The position numbers and the translations under genes are program-made. Of a DNA stretch of 64,000 nucleotides, positions 1 to 12,773 are shown in pieces. Source of the DNA: Balanoglossus misakiensis (Eukaryota; Hemichordata). Location of the stretch: NCBI GenBank assembly GCA_040954595.2, contig CM082580.2:8308001-8372000 (forward strand), in the 5' to 3' direction. The notes under the pieces were generated by a model. The model made no database searches. It saw nothing but the letters and a program-made list of their open reading frames with translations, and had not been told where the DNA came from. The stretch's first letter is position 1; every line of letters starts with the position of its first letter.

Positions 1-1001
1 TATCTAGTGTCCAAGGTCAGGGGACTTGCCCCACCCTATGATAACTTTGAGCGCCGACGGTTAAATTTGTCCTCCCCAACATACCGGTAGTTGAGTTAAT
101 TTGCTTTTGCCGGGTTCATTAAAATGCAGCTTTGAGCTCTGTATTTTAGAAAATTTTCTTACCTGGGAGGGGGACACCCCCTCCCAAACCCACCCCCTTT
201 CAATTCTCGGTTTACAAAGTCTCCCAACACAGAATACAAATATATGTACTTAAAAAATAAAAACAATGTTCAGTTTTAATACCCACTGATGAGGGGAAAC
301 ATCAGTTTCAAATTCTTTTCATGGGAGCGCTGTTTTTCTTTTTACAAGATAGATAGGTGATGTGTTTTGCTCTGTGAAAGACAATGGGGGGGGGGATTTC
401 AAAATTTTGGCAGTTCGGAAGGGGGGGATTTGAAAATATTGGCAGTTCGGAAGGGGGGCATGTGAAAATTAGCGGTAAAAAAAATTGAATTCTCCCGCCC
501 CCCCCCCTCCAGAGGTGTTTGTGAATGCAGCCTTATCACGGTCAACTTTAGCCGTCTACATACGGTAGAAATACAGCCTAGGTCTACTGCAGGCCTCTGA
601 ATCGATCTTGATTCACATTTACATACATGAATATGCAGGTTCAGTGTTATTCAAGAGTGGTGCTGACTGGCGGTTCATATGTCAGGCCAAGTGAAAATAA
701 CTTCTGTATATAGCCAGTTAACTTAAATACCATGCACCAGAGACAACCACACACAGAGTATATGTACACCCTGTAGGCGTGGGGAACTTGTGTCGGCTCC
801 TGTACAAATTGGTTCATCAACTCTCGCCCTCGTTATCGGACATCTCGTAACCTGCGCCTGTTTACGCGATCATGCGAGAACTTGTATAGTGCATGCTGTG
901 ACGTCCGAGTCAAACTGTTCAGTTCTCTCGGGAGATACTCCGCGGCAGAAGCCACGAAATCAGGTACAATCGTAATCCCTGAGCCGCTCTTTAAGATAAA
1001 A
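1..1001. other. 3' flank of the receptor gene, non-coding
   Basis: No coding exon is recognisable here. The stretch lies downstream of the receptor stop codon (minus strand), so it should include its 3' UTR, but no convincing minus-strand AATAAA signal is visible close to the stop. It is rich in C and G homopolymer runs (around 165-205, 386-395 and 495-508) and holds the 32-bp tandem repeat listed separately. Confidence 0.5.
389..478. repeat. 32-bp tandem repeat, about 2.8 copies
   Basis: Two nearly identical 32-base units (389-420 and 421-452) each begin with a run of G, continue with GATTT and an A/T block, and end in GGCAGTTCGGAA. A third, degraded unit follows at 453-478. The two full units differ at only a couple of positions. 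This is an ordinary minisatellite-type array. Confidence 0.8.
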
Positions 1002-1651
1002 TCACGCTTGAGACGGCATAGCCGATCCTGATTCGATTTTCTGACGCATCAGTGTCGCGGCAGTTGAGCGGGTCCCGTCCGTGCCGGCGCCGGCTATGTC
1101 GTCCCCTTGGTCCACGGTGGCCACCGTCGACGAGTGCTTCTTGAAGCACTTGGGGAACACCTTCTTGAAGCACTTCCTGAAGTTCTCCCCCATGAAGGCG
1201 TAGATGAACGGGTTCATGCACGAGTTCGAGTACGACAGGCAGTTGGCGAAGAGGTGCACGATGAAGATGGCGTCGTTGTTCAGGTCGAACTTATGCGGGG
1301 CGACGCTTGGGCCGATGGCCATCACGTGGATGGGCAGCCAGCAGACGAAGAACAGCAGCACCACCACCATGACCATCCGGGTAATCTTCTTCTTCTGCTT
1401 CAGGCTCTGCGCGTGCAAGGAGGATGCCTCCCCGGGGACTACTTGATTCCACAGGCGGCGTAACATCATGGTGTAGCAGGCGGTGATGATGACCACCGGC
1501 AGGGCATACGCGGCAACGAAAGTGTAACTGTACCACCCAACGACCCAGCTTGCGGAAGGCCATCTTTCCACACAGAATGGACGTATTCCGTACCACTCCA
1601 GATATGCAATATCCCTGTAATACGCTATAGGAATGGCAATCAACGCCGAAC
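1002..1651 (-). CDS. KISS1R-like: Kisspeptin receptor-like GPCR, coding exon 3 (end of TM4 to C-terminus)
   Basis: This is the last coding exon of a class-A peptide receptor, residues 174-389 of the assembled protein. The acceptor reads CTTGCAG at 1658-1652. The first two bases complete a Cys codon begun in exon 2, and TGA is at 1004-1002. It contains the end of TM4, the extracellular-loop-2 Cys (about residue 200) that should pair with Cys120, TM5 with its Pro (225), TM6 with CWLP (277-280), TM7 with NPFIY (320-324), and a basic, Cys-containing tail (KCFKK) suited to helix 8 or palmitoylation. FCVERWPS in loop 2 and the CYTMMLRRL end of TM5 resemble GPR54. Family knowledge: kisspeptin receptors act at the plasma membrane, bind RF/RY-amide peptides and usually signal through Gq. 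The ligand here is inferred. A galanin or allatostatin-A receptor is the main alternative. Confidence 0.9.
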
Positions 1652-4600
1652 CTGCAAGAAAAAGAAAGTGAAAACCTTATAAAAAAAAATTAGAGGGAGA
1701 GAGAGAGACATGTTTTCCGATTCTATCATTTGACGGTCGTGATGAAATTCAGTCTACCAGCGAGGACCGGTAAACATGGCCGTAAAAATATATGAAACAG
1801 ACAGGCTATAGGGATTTTTAACACCCGATAACCTAAAGGGCCAGGACCCACGCACCATTTGCTTCACAAGGAGCCAGTTATCATTTCAATTAAATGCATT
1901 TCGGCGGCTTTTAAGGGCCACTGTGGAAGCAATGTATGTTGTCTACCTACGCATTCCATGTCTACCGTGCCCATTTAAAAAGATCTACAAGATTGCATAT
2001 ATGGATTGGTGATATCTGATATGTTACTGTTCAACGTCGGTTGTATACAATCGTAAAGGTTAGAATATGCTAATGACGTTAACCGTTCGTGTATCATGAG
2101 CGTTCATTATACTGCAGTTATGTCTTCATTTGTTTCAATTGGCGAATGTTTACTTTGTCGGGAGTAGTGTTTCCACTAAGATTTCATCCGTTTCAAATGA
2201 CACGACAAAAGCTTAATATTTTCATAGGGAAACAGATTGGAAAGAAAACGCTCTCATATTGCATTTTATTAATCAATCCAAGAAATAAAATACTACTGTC
2301 TGTAGCAGCCCAAATCTGATATTTTAAATGCTTTAGCTAATGATAAAACAACTTTTTTTTCCATATGCAAGAATGATGTATAAAAGCACATTCGGTTTGG
2401 TCGCATGTATCATTTAATCGTTCAGCAGGATCAGCCAATATCAAAACAATGTGACAGGGTGAATCATGTTTTTTCCCCTTCAATGATATCAGAGTTGTCT
2501 GACTTCCTCACTGCGAAACATCTCACAAACTCCCGGGGGGGGGGGGGGGACAAATCTGTGCGCATAATGGATAAATGTTAGTTCTGCCTCGTTTCTTGAG
2601 TTCAATCTTTTCAGCCAAATTTGCAGAAAATGCGTTGTTCATTAAGTATGCCGAATACGTTTCGACTCTGAGTCTTCGCTCTGCTCGTAATGGACACTGA
2701 ATTTCTCTCTCCCTCCCTTGCAAAAAAATACCTTTCAGGAGATTGCACATAGGTCAAAATCCGGGGTATTTGAGTGCGTGCATGAATATCAAACAAGATG
2801 TAAATAACAGCGTACTTCCACGTTCCAATTAAAGGACACGTGCAGCTGGAGGGGGACAACGAGACCAGAAACGTGCAGCAGAATCATAAATGCAAGAACA
2901 TGTACGCGGATAACAAGGCAGGATGTCAACTCATTTGAGACTAATTAGCTGCTTTATAAGTCCTTCCTTTCTTGATTCGTTGTTGTTTTCTTGTCGTTCT
3001 GGCGGGAAGATTGGCGTTAACACATATTGGAGGTCGCGAGAAAGAGAGTGGCGTTCATTAACGTCCTTTTTAGTCGATCGGCTAATCTGAACAAACAAGA
3101 TGTTTGTAACTGCACATTACCCTTGTGTACGGTATTTATAAAATTTCAAAGGTTGTTACGGCGTATTGTGGTGTCAAATCAAACAGACGCCTTACCAATT
3201 TATATATGATTCGTGTAAATCACGTCTCTGAGACACAGGACCGATAAAGCCCTTGACTTATGCTAAAAATCTCCCGATTAGATGGTGCATCTTAAACGAG
3301 TTTCGGCAGTGTTTTCAGAAGTCTCAGAATGCTTGTGCGAAATAACTCGGTATTCTTTAAGAAATAACATCATATATTAGAACTAAAATAAACGGTAGAA
3401 CCAATTTGCAAAATGGAATGGGACTATTTTACCGGGCTTTGCAGTTTGACGTATCGTACGCACTTAGGCAATCTTGCAGCTATACAAATATGTTGCGAAT
3501 CCCCTAACGTTATCAGCACTTTGTTGTCATCATGTGGCATGTACTGATGACGCAATTCAATGAAAACCAAATCGATTCACGTTTAGCTATCTTTCGAGGA
3601 GGGGACGGGAAAGACTGATTACATCGTTTATAGATGTCATATACTGTTTGCATCTAAACTGGCATACAATTAAAATAGATCTAATTGCAATAGTGCCTGG
3701 AACGAGACTTTTGTCCCGCTGTAGCAAAGCACACGAAAGCGACATTAATGCAAGGGCCACAGAAAATGTCAAATCTAAATTGAACAATTCAGGGCTTTAA
3801 CAGATTGGACATTTTCTACGCTTGTATGTACTTTGGGATGTTAACAGAACATCAACCAAATATACAGACCGACGTAGAATGAAATGCGTGTGCACCAATA
3901 ATTCCTTTCCAATATAATTCAATTCAGTTCAGTTTACCATCTACACATGTATATACATGGCACTGCTTCGCAATACGCCATTCTGGTTAGCCCCGTTTGA
4001 GTATTTTTTTCATTTTGAAATCTACTGCCGCACTTTTGAAATTAATTCAGGATCCATGAATTATACATGCATTCACAGCAGCCACTACAGTCAACCGTTG
4101 AATTGAAAACCACTGAGTCCTCTCCGTGTTATGATGCAAATCAGTCAAGTTTGTTATCTTCAGTAAATCAATCTAATCGAGCGATTATTGATATTGAGCG
4201 TGGATTATGCTTTAGCACGAATTCATTTTTTAGTTAGAAAATCTTTGCTGCCTGTTAGAGAGAATCCATGCACACCACACACTGAAAGAGTTCAAGGCAA
4301 TCAGTTCACTCGAAACATTCATGGCAACACTTATAACAAGCCGTGCCTTCACCTGCGATTGCACTTTCCGTTGAAATGTATTCCTGGAAGCGTATCACGC
4401 ATCGCTCTGTCATGGTCAAGCGGTTATTACCAAGACTGCTGTGAATGAAAAGCCGGCCATAATTGATAGACATGGCAATTGAGTTGAAGGGTAAGCGTGC
4501 AGTAGTTGAAGAAAACGTTCCCCATCCTCATTTCGAAAGAAACGGGATTGTAAGTAAGAACCCCACTAGCATAATCAATCCTTTGAACATTCCAATTGAT

Positions 4601-6296
4601 CAAGGCGTAGTAGACAGCACCTCTATTGATCACGTGACCAATTCCGATTTGAGCACGACCCACCAAGAATGAAATGCAGCGGCTTTTTATTCAATCAACT
4701 TCCCCAAAGATTGCGCTGTATTCTAACTAATAGTGTCAGATTTCCGAGATTCCACTCGTTTTTTATTTTCGCGCCTTGAGGGGTTTCCTTTCGATTATTT
4801 TTTTTTTTCAAAAAAGGGAATCATATACAAACAATGCAGGTATTGGATTATCTGACCTCGGGGCCTGTAAATATTAATCGACTCTTGCAATTTGTTTGAA
4901 AGAGGATTAGAAATGACACTGTGCTGAATGAAAATGACAGTGTGGTTTGTGTACATCCTTTCAAAATTCTGAAACCTTTAAATGGAAGTTCACTTCCTCG
5001 TTGGTTAGTTATACAGCGAAATGCTGATGATCTGAGCAAATAGCACTGAATCTTCATCATCCATTTTGCCTAGGAATAAATTCACGACAGTTACCAAAAA
5101 CTAACAATTTGGCTACTTCTAGAGTAGATTGACACGTTGGGCCCAGCTGTTATATGTCACAGTATTCTGATAAAATAAATGCGCCCTTCTCAATCACCAT
5201 GCATGCATGCGGTATACTGCGTCAGAAGCAGCAAAGCAAGAGTTTCAATCACATTGTTTGCAATGATGTATATTGTAGCAGTTAAACTTTGGGCTATACT
5301 ATGTTCACTTGCCAGTAACTTTGTCATATCATGGGACCCATACGCGCAGCCGCAGACGGGACGACATCCACCTTTTAAATTACTAAAGAGGAGAAAGGCC
5401 GTCTTGCCTGTCGCCATAAAAACTCTCACTTTTTTGCTATACTAGTAGCAGTTGCAATATTGGAGTATACTGGTTGTTTACTTTGAAATTTGCATTGCCC
5501 ATTGGTGGTGCATGCATCGCAGAGTGTTTTCGCCGGTTTTTCTTCTACAGTACATGTTTTATCGCTCACAGGCGTAGTCGTACCTGGGAAATGCACATGG
5601 ACACGAGTCCACGTCTAACTTTATGAACTGTAAATGCTATCGGCGGAGAACAATGAAAACTGCCACAACCAGCGCAACGTTGAATGGAACGCCTTAAGCC
5701 AAATTTGTCACCCTCGCCCCGATATGTAATCTTGCGAAATCACTTCCCCATTAGTGAAGTAGGAAGAAAATGTCCACCGACAGGCAAGTCTTTCCCTGAA
5801 AGGACACTCGGCCAACACGGAAGTCGGTCGATATTATTGAATAAAAGAGGCGACAGCTTCCTTTTATCCCTGATTTTTGGGGCTGTTAGCGAAGCAGAGC
5901 CGCGCATAAATACAATTATTGCCGACAAAGCGATGTTTGCTCCACAAGGTAGTAGATCTATAATCTTTCGAGTTTAATGGCCCAAAGTGAGATATATGAG
6001 ACTATTGCCGTTTCTTGGCAACGTTATAGGGCAGTTTTGTTGATATGTATTAAACTCGTTGCCTGTAATGATTACACAACACGCAGTCAAAAAACGGAAG
6101 TGCGTATATACGAGTTGTGTGAGTAAGTGCAGAACTTTCACTTTATAGAGAGTAAAACATTCCAAGCTGAAACATTTTTTTTCTTGACACAAGGCATATG
6201 ATAAACGTTCATCCCCTTATATCACTTGCAATTGTGCATGGTAATGTGAAACACTTTGAAATAACACGGAGCGTAACGTGAGTAACGTTCACTTAC
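1652..6296 (-). other. Intron 2 of the kisspeptin receptor-like gene
   Basis: The intron is 4645 bp, with donor GTAAGT at 6296-6291 and acceptor CTTGCAG ending at 1652. It is a phase-1 intron splitting a Cys codon in TM4. No other exon was recognised in it; the short open frames lack domain similarity. It contains a G run (2537-2550) and an E-box palindrome TCACGTGA (4630-4637). Confidence 0.75.
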
Positions 6297-6432
6297 ATAT
6301 CCAGATCCCTGCACTTATCGAAGCTGCAACCCTGGGTGTTCTCGTCTTCAACGATTTCAGCGGGTGAGCGATGGCGTAGTATCGATCGGCACTCATTGCT
6401 GTTAGTGTGATGCACGTCGCCTGAAGGGTTAC
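6297..6432 (-). CDS. KISS1R-like: Kisspeptin receptor-like GPCR, coding exon 2 (TM3, DRY, ICL2, TM4)
   Basis: This 136-bp exon is too short to stand out as an ORF and is easy to miss. It is bounded by acceptor CGCCAG (ending at 6433) and donor GTAAGT (from 6296). It joins exon 1 in phase 0 after Gln128 and exon 3 in phase 1. It encodes residues 129-173: QATC, then LTAMSADRYYA with the DRY motif at 144-146, then AHPLKSLKTRTPR in intracellular loop 2, and Trp172 of TM4. The QATCxTLTAMSxDR block and the PLxxLxxRTPR loop are the strongest evidence for the kisspeptin receptor (GPR54) subfamily rather than galanin or allatostatin receptors. Frame and both phases close exactly with the flanking exons, which supports the gene model. 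Confidence 0.9.
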
Positions 6433-7915
6433 CTGGCGAAGCAACAGAGGTTATAAAGTTAGTTTTTTTGTTTCGTCTGACTCTCATGAGCACTGCGCTG
6501 TCACATGTACATGTATATGTATAATTATTGCAATCAAAATCACGGTGACTGGAACATTTCTCGGAACCAACACTGTTTATTCCGTATGACGTAGAAAAAT
6601 GCTGCCTGGGCACTGATGGTTCTGTTGGAGAGCGGAATCATGAAACGACTGGAGATTCGATGCAATTATGCCTGAGGCTGCTGAGCGCATCATTTGGAAT
6701 TAATCCACTAACTGGAATAGAGAGACAACAATTTGCATATTGGAAGATACAGCCAAGGAAATCAAGCAAACTTAATTCCACAGCTGCCGTCAGTTGTATT
6801 TTATTTTTGGTCGCTCACTGGGGTGCCCTTCGAGAATTCTCAAGTCTCGCGTAATTACTCGTCTTCCGCCTTATCTTCCTTCAGAGATATCGGTGTCGTG
6901 CGGTCGACTCGAAGTTGAGTCGTTCTGACGTAAGCTTTAAGGACGCTTCAAGCCTAAACAGACCTCTCGGAGCAGCGTTATTTTAGTCCGAGGAGGTTGG
7001 GTTGCATTCCACCCCCCCCCCCCCAAAAAAATGTTTTTGTTTCTTGTTGGCAGAGGTTGTTCTATGGTGATCTACTGCAGCCTTTACCATATAGCACCGA
7101 AACATATTCAAGTCACGTCACATGTGTGCTCAAAGTTAAGCGTTTCTTCTGCCACGCATATAGAGACTTCCAATGAACGCCATTTTCTTGATTCTCGGAA
7201 TAAAGTTTAAATTGGAACTGCACATTTGCTCCTAGTAAAAGTCACATATAGAAAATTAAATTTGTAACCCACGGAGCGGAGCGCGATATGTACCTTGTTT
7301 GAATGGACAATTCATAGCGACGGAAACAGTCTATGCGGTTGCCTTCGTAGTTTGTCAGGCGCGACAATGCAAACCTAATACCGACTCTATGATACTAATT
7401 TAATCAATCTGGGCTTCTAATAGATATTTTCATCCAGCGAACATTTTGGTTATATTTTGATAAACGACTGGAGACGCAAGAAGTGTGTATGTGCGCCCAG
7501 TGCCCTTTTCCTCGTTTGGGTTTCTATCTGAAGCCACCTCGGAAAACTTTTGCCACCACGCCGTCGCTTCCAGAGAAATTGAAATATCAAAAATGTCACT
7601 CGGGATTTTGAGACGACAAATCGTAAGTGAAATAGTACTAATAATTGAATTACTAACGGCACTTTCACGAACGGCAATACGAACACACAGGCCATACCCC
7701 ACTTGTTACCAAGGCAACGGCAAAACCTCAACAAGAGAGCGACGCTTTGGGATTCCGGTTCGATATAGACGGCTTAGGGAATGTCTCCGTAGGGCCATAT
7801 AAACGCCAACACGTCAATGCAATTATTATTGAGGGATGGGGTTTCAACAGGTGTGCGTTCAGTTGGGTTATTCAGACGCCGGAGTTTTCAATTTACATGT
7901 GCGCCTCCTTGGAGA

Positions 7916-10900
7916 CGAAATTGATAGTTTACAGTGGCGTCCCACCGAGGCAGCAATTTGCATTGACGTCAGCGAAAGATGCCCTTTTTGTTTACGTCAC
8001 TATACAACGTACACGTATCTGTCGCGACCGAACTGTAAAACTTGGGTAATCATGCATGGCCACTCAAAAGAAACTGATTTTTAAGCCATGGAGGAATCAG
8101 TCTTGGAGTTATTTTTCACAAATTTGCAGCTGCGATAATTTTGCTTTCATTGAATACGCAATTCTCGAGTCATCAATAAAAGAAAAAGCGACGGCAGCTC
8201 ACAAAAGGACGGTCGCGTGGAATCTATTGGTAAGCTTGCCATTTATACGGTGTCTTCTTGAGCGGTGGTGATTTTCTGACATCGCTTTGAAGTTTTTTTC
8301 CTCGAATAAAGTTTTTACCCATTCATGGCTGTATACCGAGATTGAAATTATCTCTTAAATCTCCCCGGGGAGTGCGCAGCTACAGTTCGTTAGATTTTTT
8401 TTGCTTTGAGCGACAAGCCTGTGATCTGATGAGAAAATTTCATGGTAGATAATTACGTTAGTGATTAGATAACTATACAAATCGCGGGTGCGTTCGCTAT
8501 TCCATCGTGACTTTCCGGTTTAATATTGCCGCAGCCGAGTCAGAAACGCGCAATTCTGATTGGACGCAGTCATCTCATCTGAAAACAATCGGCGAATAAA
8601 ACATCAACACACACACATCAGAAGGTGAAGGCCAGGTGACTTAATTTAAAGTTACGTCATTTTTTTCGAACGGATTTTTTTTTTCTTCGTCGTTGGCAGG
8701 CATAAGCTGGTCTTATCGGACGGGCGACACGCTCTGTCTAGAAGTTCTATTACACGTGACTCTTTCCCCAGAGACCTCCCACAATATACTGTGCTGCGCA
8801 GTCACTTAGAAGACTCGGGGTCATCCCTGACATTTACGAGGGCAAAAATTTATTGATTGACGGCTATCCAATCTTCGATTTATCACCGGTGACCGCGTCC
8901 CCGATTCTTTAATAGGATTACAGCATTAGCAGTTGTTAAGCGTCTTAGGTTTTACGCCCGACTGCCCGATTCTGGGCTCCGAACGATGTTTTCCTCAGAA
9001 TGTGGCTTATTACATCAAGATTATCGTCAAGGTATCTCATCAGAGATGCTCGGGGAAAAGTTGCTTCATAGGGATGACCTGCCCCGTCGCTATCACAAGG
9101 TAACCTGTACCGTTGACACGTACACACTTTAACGAATTCATTATGTGCTCTTTAAACATAATTTAGGGTCATGGCTATTTGAGTTGCTCAGCGATTTGCA
9201 CTTGGCAAAGCATTCCGTGAGCCTTGATTTTTTGGATGGTCCATAGAGGGGGCACCACTGGAAGAGTCGTAGAGTGACAACTCTGGAAATCAAAATGTTT
9301 TTCAACATGCCGCTGCAAGTGGGGCGTGGACGAAATGCATATCAACGAAGCTAAAGTCTCAGCTGTATCTTTCACCACTGTGACATCATCTTTGTCCCTT
9401 AACAATCTCAACTTGTGAGGACAAGAGAGCCATCAAATCTTAGTAATAACTTTCTGTAGATTGGGTCTGCGTGTGACGATAAATCTCTACTATCCCGCCA
9501 AGACGACGAGAGGGTCCCCCGAGCAAGCATTCGGGATGGAAAACTTAATAAAATTGGAAGTATATGGATTGTTAATGCCAAGATTTGCAACTCTCGTGCC
9601 TCTAGTAGGCCGACCTTACCTGGTGCGTGCGAAGGCCGTGCCAAACGATGTTTTTGGGCGTATAAATTACACATAATTTTGATTAATCTGGTAACTTTTA
9701 AGATGTATTGCTTCGAATCAGCGGTGCCAGTTGATTTCCGCTGTGTGTGTTGCGTTAATCAATCAAAAATGAAGTGTGAGTTCGAGGGTGTCGTCTGCGA
9801 GATGACCTGTGAGTGGCGCGCAAATGTATAGTATAGAAGCGGACCGTGAGGATTATGGGATATTTTGCGCGGGGCTTGTGAAGTGAGACTACAAAAGTCA
9901 GGTTGAAAAGTCTCTACGGCGCAACTGTGAGTTCGGATCAAGGACTTCTCTAAGAAGCGGAAGGGTCGTCGGATGTCGGAGACTGTGATAAAGAGAGGAT
10001 TTATGGTGTGACCGCGTCTAGAATCCACCGCCTGGAAAATTGATTTACGGGACGTTCAGATCTGATCTCGTTCTGTTTGATGGAAGAATAGTTCATATCG
10101 CTCTAATGCGGCTTTTAAGCTCTTGTAAATCAAAGCTCATTTGGGAAACAGGCGGGAACTTTGCTGTTCCTGCGTGTGTCATATTTTGTCATGACGATCG
10201 CCGTCACATACTAACCGCAGAATCGCGGGGAAAATGTCTTCTATTAAGGGGGTTCACCAACTTCATCAGTCTCTAAGGTAGACTAAAAGATTCAGTCGTG
10301 TGCGGGCGCTCCGCGCATTGCCTATGCAAGGGTCGAAGGCAGTGCGCCTACTCGGGACTGAATCGTTCAGTCTATCTCTTATGAAGCTACCGATAGAAGC
10401 ATGCGTACATGCGCCAGTGATTGGCGGTGGCTGTGTGATACTGGGTATATGCCGTTTTACGGCACGCTGGCCGTTCAGTTCCGAAACAGGGCAGTCTCCA
10501 GACCAGGACAGCATGAAATACAGCACAGCTTCCAAGCCGGCGAGGAACAGAACAGCTCACACGGGCAAGTCCAAATTAGTAGCCACGCCGCAACACAACG
10601 TGCGGGCTTTTTCATATGGGGAAAATAATGAATGCACCACACCTGGTCACGCAAATATTCAAATTACGAAAGTAAGCGAAAACACACCTGGTCACAAAAC
10701 AACAGCAAACTTTTTCTACGTAACAGCCGTTTTACCGACCTTCCAACCATGGAACCATGTCCCAGCTAAAAATACTAACAGACCAGTTTTTGTGATAACT
10801 GATGAAAGCATTTCATTGGGATGGCTAAGCAGTTTCACAACAACCCAAAACTTAGTTTCTTCATCTTATTTACAGAGATATGTACATGTATAGCCTACAA

Positions 10901-12725
10901 GCTTTATGTCCCGAGCATGACTCAAAGCGGATAAAAGGCGCCATTATCGGCGTGACATTAGAGAAATGGCTGGACATAATTATCTGATGTTCAAGGTACG
11001 ACACATTACTTTTATGTCTAAATATATCGATTTTCACTATTTCATCGTTTATATAGTTGTTGAATGAATACTGACAATAGGCCCCGTACATAAACTCACA
11101 AACCCCCGTAATTGACAGTTTCCCGCGTGCACGACAATTTCTCTCTCGTCGTGTCAGCGTCACTGAATCTCCGAATAACCAAACGGATAACCTTCACGTC
11201 GTCGCATCCCGTCACCCAATGAAATAATTCCGGTAATTCAACGCTAATCGGATCACTCGCGAAGTATAATGGCTTTGCGCTCATTTTACTACATTCAAGT
11301 AAAGAGCGTTCAGATAGGGCAGAGTTGAAAATACATGTAGATCTTCCCCGAGAGAATGTCAAAAACCGTCGGTGACGTGAAATGATGATCACCGTGCTTT
11401 GGTATTGGCTCGGGGATCTATGCCGTTTGTTGATAGACATCTGTCGTCAAAGTCTTTGTTCTGAGATCAGTTTGGCCAATTGTTTGTACATGTATTATAC
11501 TATACGCCATAAAGAGTTGCTCACACGATTACATTCTTCATGTTGGCGGACACAGCTTACTCCCCCCCTCCTCAAAAACAAGAAAGGGGAAGGAAAGTCA
11601 TGTTGTAACACAAACCGGGGAGGTATAAATCCCATTGTTCAGGGTGCTGTTATCATGTGTGGTTAAACTCATTTGTTCTCGATCGGTCGTTGCAAGCGTA
11701 TATCCCAAGACGCATCCCCGAAGCCCGCGTGCCTTTCACCGGTAATAAAGGTTTCTCTTCGGCGAAGATTCCCCTGGTTTCCGAGACTAGAAACCAAGGA
11801 GCGAATGAGTTGCTGAGAAAAAAAATCGACGCCCCCAGCAGCGTGGGCGTTAGGCATTGTGGAAACACGCACCGTTCATACAGAAACGAGCGCCCAGTTG
11901 TTTCGCTTTTTTATGGTTTTGATGCGATATCAAAGAATATCACGTCTCTATGTCCCCTGGATGTGGCTCGGAAGATGCATTAGTGCAATGCCCCGAAATG
12001 CCTATATAAAAAAGATGCTACATGTGTTTAAGTTCATCTGTTGATCTCTTTTACTGTGGGGACACGACGGTCTGGTGAACATTATGTGAGCAGATATCTG
12101 GTTAAAAATTGTATCGTCTGTTTTGACGGTATTCGACAGAAAGCGATACTAAAATTCAGGGGAATTGCAATCGCACTGTCTCATGCCATCTTTCTCTGTA
12201 TATACGGTAACGAAAAGCATGCAGTTCCTTACAGTTGAAGCCAATGAACGTATTAATAGGAACAGACATATACCAAGAAACCACTTGATGGTTGTCATCA
12301 TTTTGAACAGAAACAATGGAGACGTGTTCGTCAAGAGTGAACAAATGGAAACTATGGCTTACTTGTATGAGATAGAAGGTGAACTTGCACATGAACTCGC
12401 CGAAGAACCACTCGGCGACGTGGTTTGTGGCGCTGAACGGCACAGCGCACGTCAGGAAGGCCAGGTCGGTGATTGCCAAGTTCAGGATGTAATAGTTGGT
12501 CACGGTCCGCATCTGCTTGTTCTTGGCGATGACGTAGATGACGAGCCCGTTGCCGATTATTCCGATCAGGCAGATGATGCCGAAGATGAGCGGGACGAGC
12601 CACACTTCGGTGGCCATCGGCGGGTCGCCCTCGAAGAAGGGCGGCGGCGTCGAGTTCGTGGTGCCGGGGCCCTGCGACGCGTCGACCGTGGTGAGGGACG
12701 CGTTCGTGCTGAACGCGCCGACGGT
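7916..12725. repeat. Tandem duplication, copy 1 (4810 bp)
   Basis: Bases 7916-12725 reappear at 12726-17535 in direct orientation with a constant offset of 4810. I saw no mismatch by eye, and every open frame in one copy recurs unchanged in the other. The left edge is clear: sequences preceding 7916 and 12726 differ, then both read CGAAATTGATAG. The right edge lies inside receptor exon 1, between residues 7 and 8. Two bases (CG) are shared at the breakpoint, as in microhomology-type joining. The copy includes most of receptor exon 1 plus its downstream intron sequence. Confidence 0.95.
10455..10725 (-). mobile_element. Internally deleted solo-LTR-like element (271 bp)
   Basis: In reverse orientation this matches both ends of the elements at 56100-56789 and 63245-63966. 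Its left end (TTTTACGGCACGCTGG) corresponds to the reverse complement of their 3' end. Its right end finishes in CTACGTAACA, the complement of their TGTTACGTAG start. About 0.4 kb of the middle is missing. It is flanked by a 4-base direct repeat GCCG (10451-10454 and 10726-10729). The terminal TG has mutated to TT at one side, which suggests an old insertion. Confidence 0.7.
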
Positions 12726-12773
12726 CGAAATTGATAGTTTACAGTGGCGTCCCACCGAGGCAGCAATTTGCAT
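12363..12773 (-). pseudogene. Duplicated, 5'-truncated receptor exon 1 fused to a new in-frame ATG
   Basis: This is the extra copy of receptor coding exon 1 made by the 4810-bp duplication. The original start and residues 1-7 are lost at the junction (12725/12726). The frame stays open into intron sequence from the other unit and reaches an ATG at 12773-12771, so 16 new residues (MQIAASVGRHCKLSIS) precede Thr8 of the receptor. The rest is identical to the intact exon: both N-glycosylation sites, TM1, TM2, the start of TM3, and the same phase-0 donor after Gln (GTAAGC from 12362). The new ATG sits in a weak context, directly downstream of a TGACGTCA element (12781-12774 on this strand). It may be a dead fragment skipped in splicing, an alternative first exon, or an assembly artefact. 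Confidence 0.7.

Noticed and set aside
12165-12734. Plus-strand 189-codon frame (and 215-codon frame at 16975-17622)
   Set aside because: These are antisense shadows of the receptor exon 1 copies; acidic, Asp/Glu-rich translation is typical of the reverse of a GC-rich coding exon.
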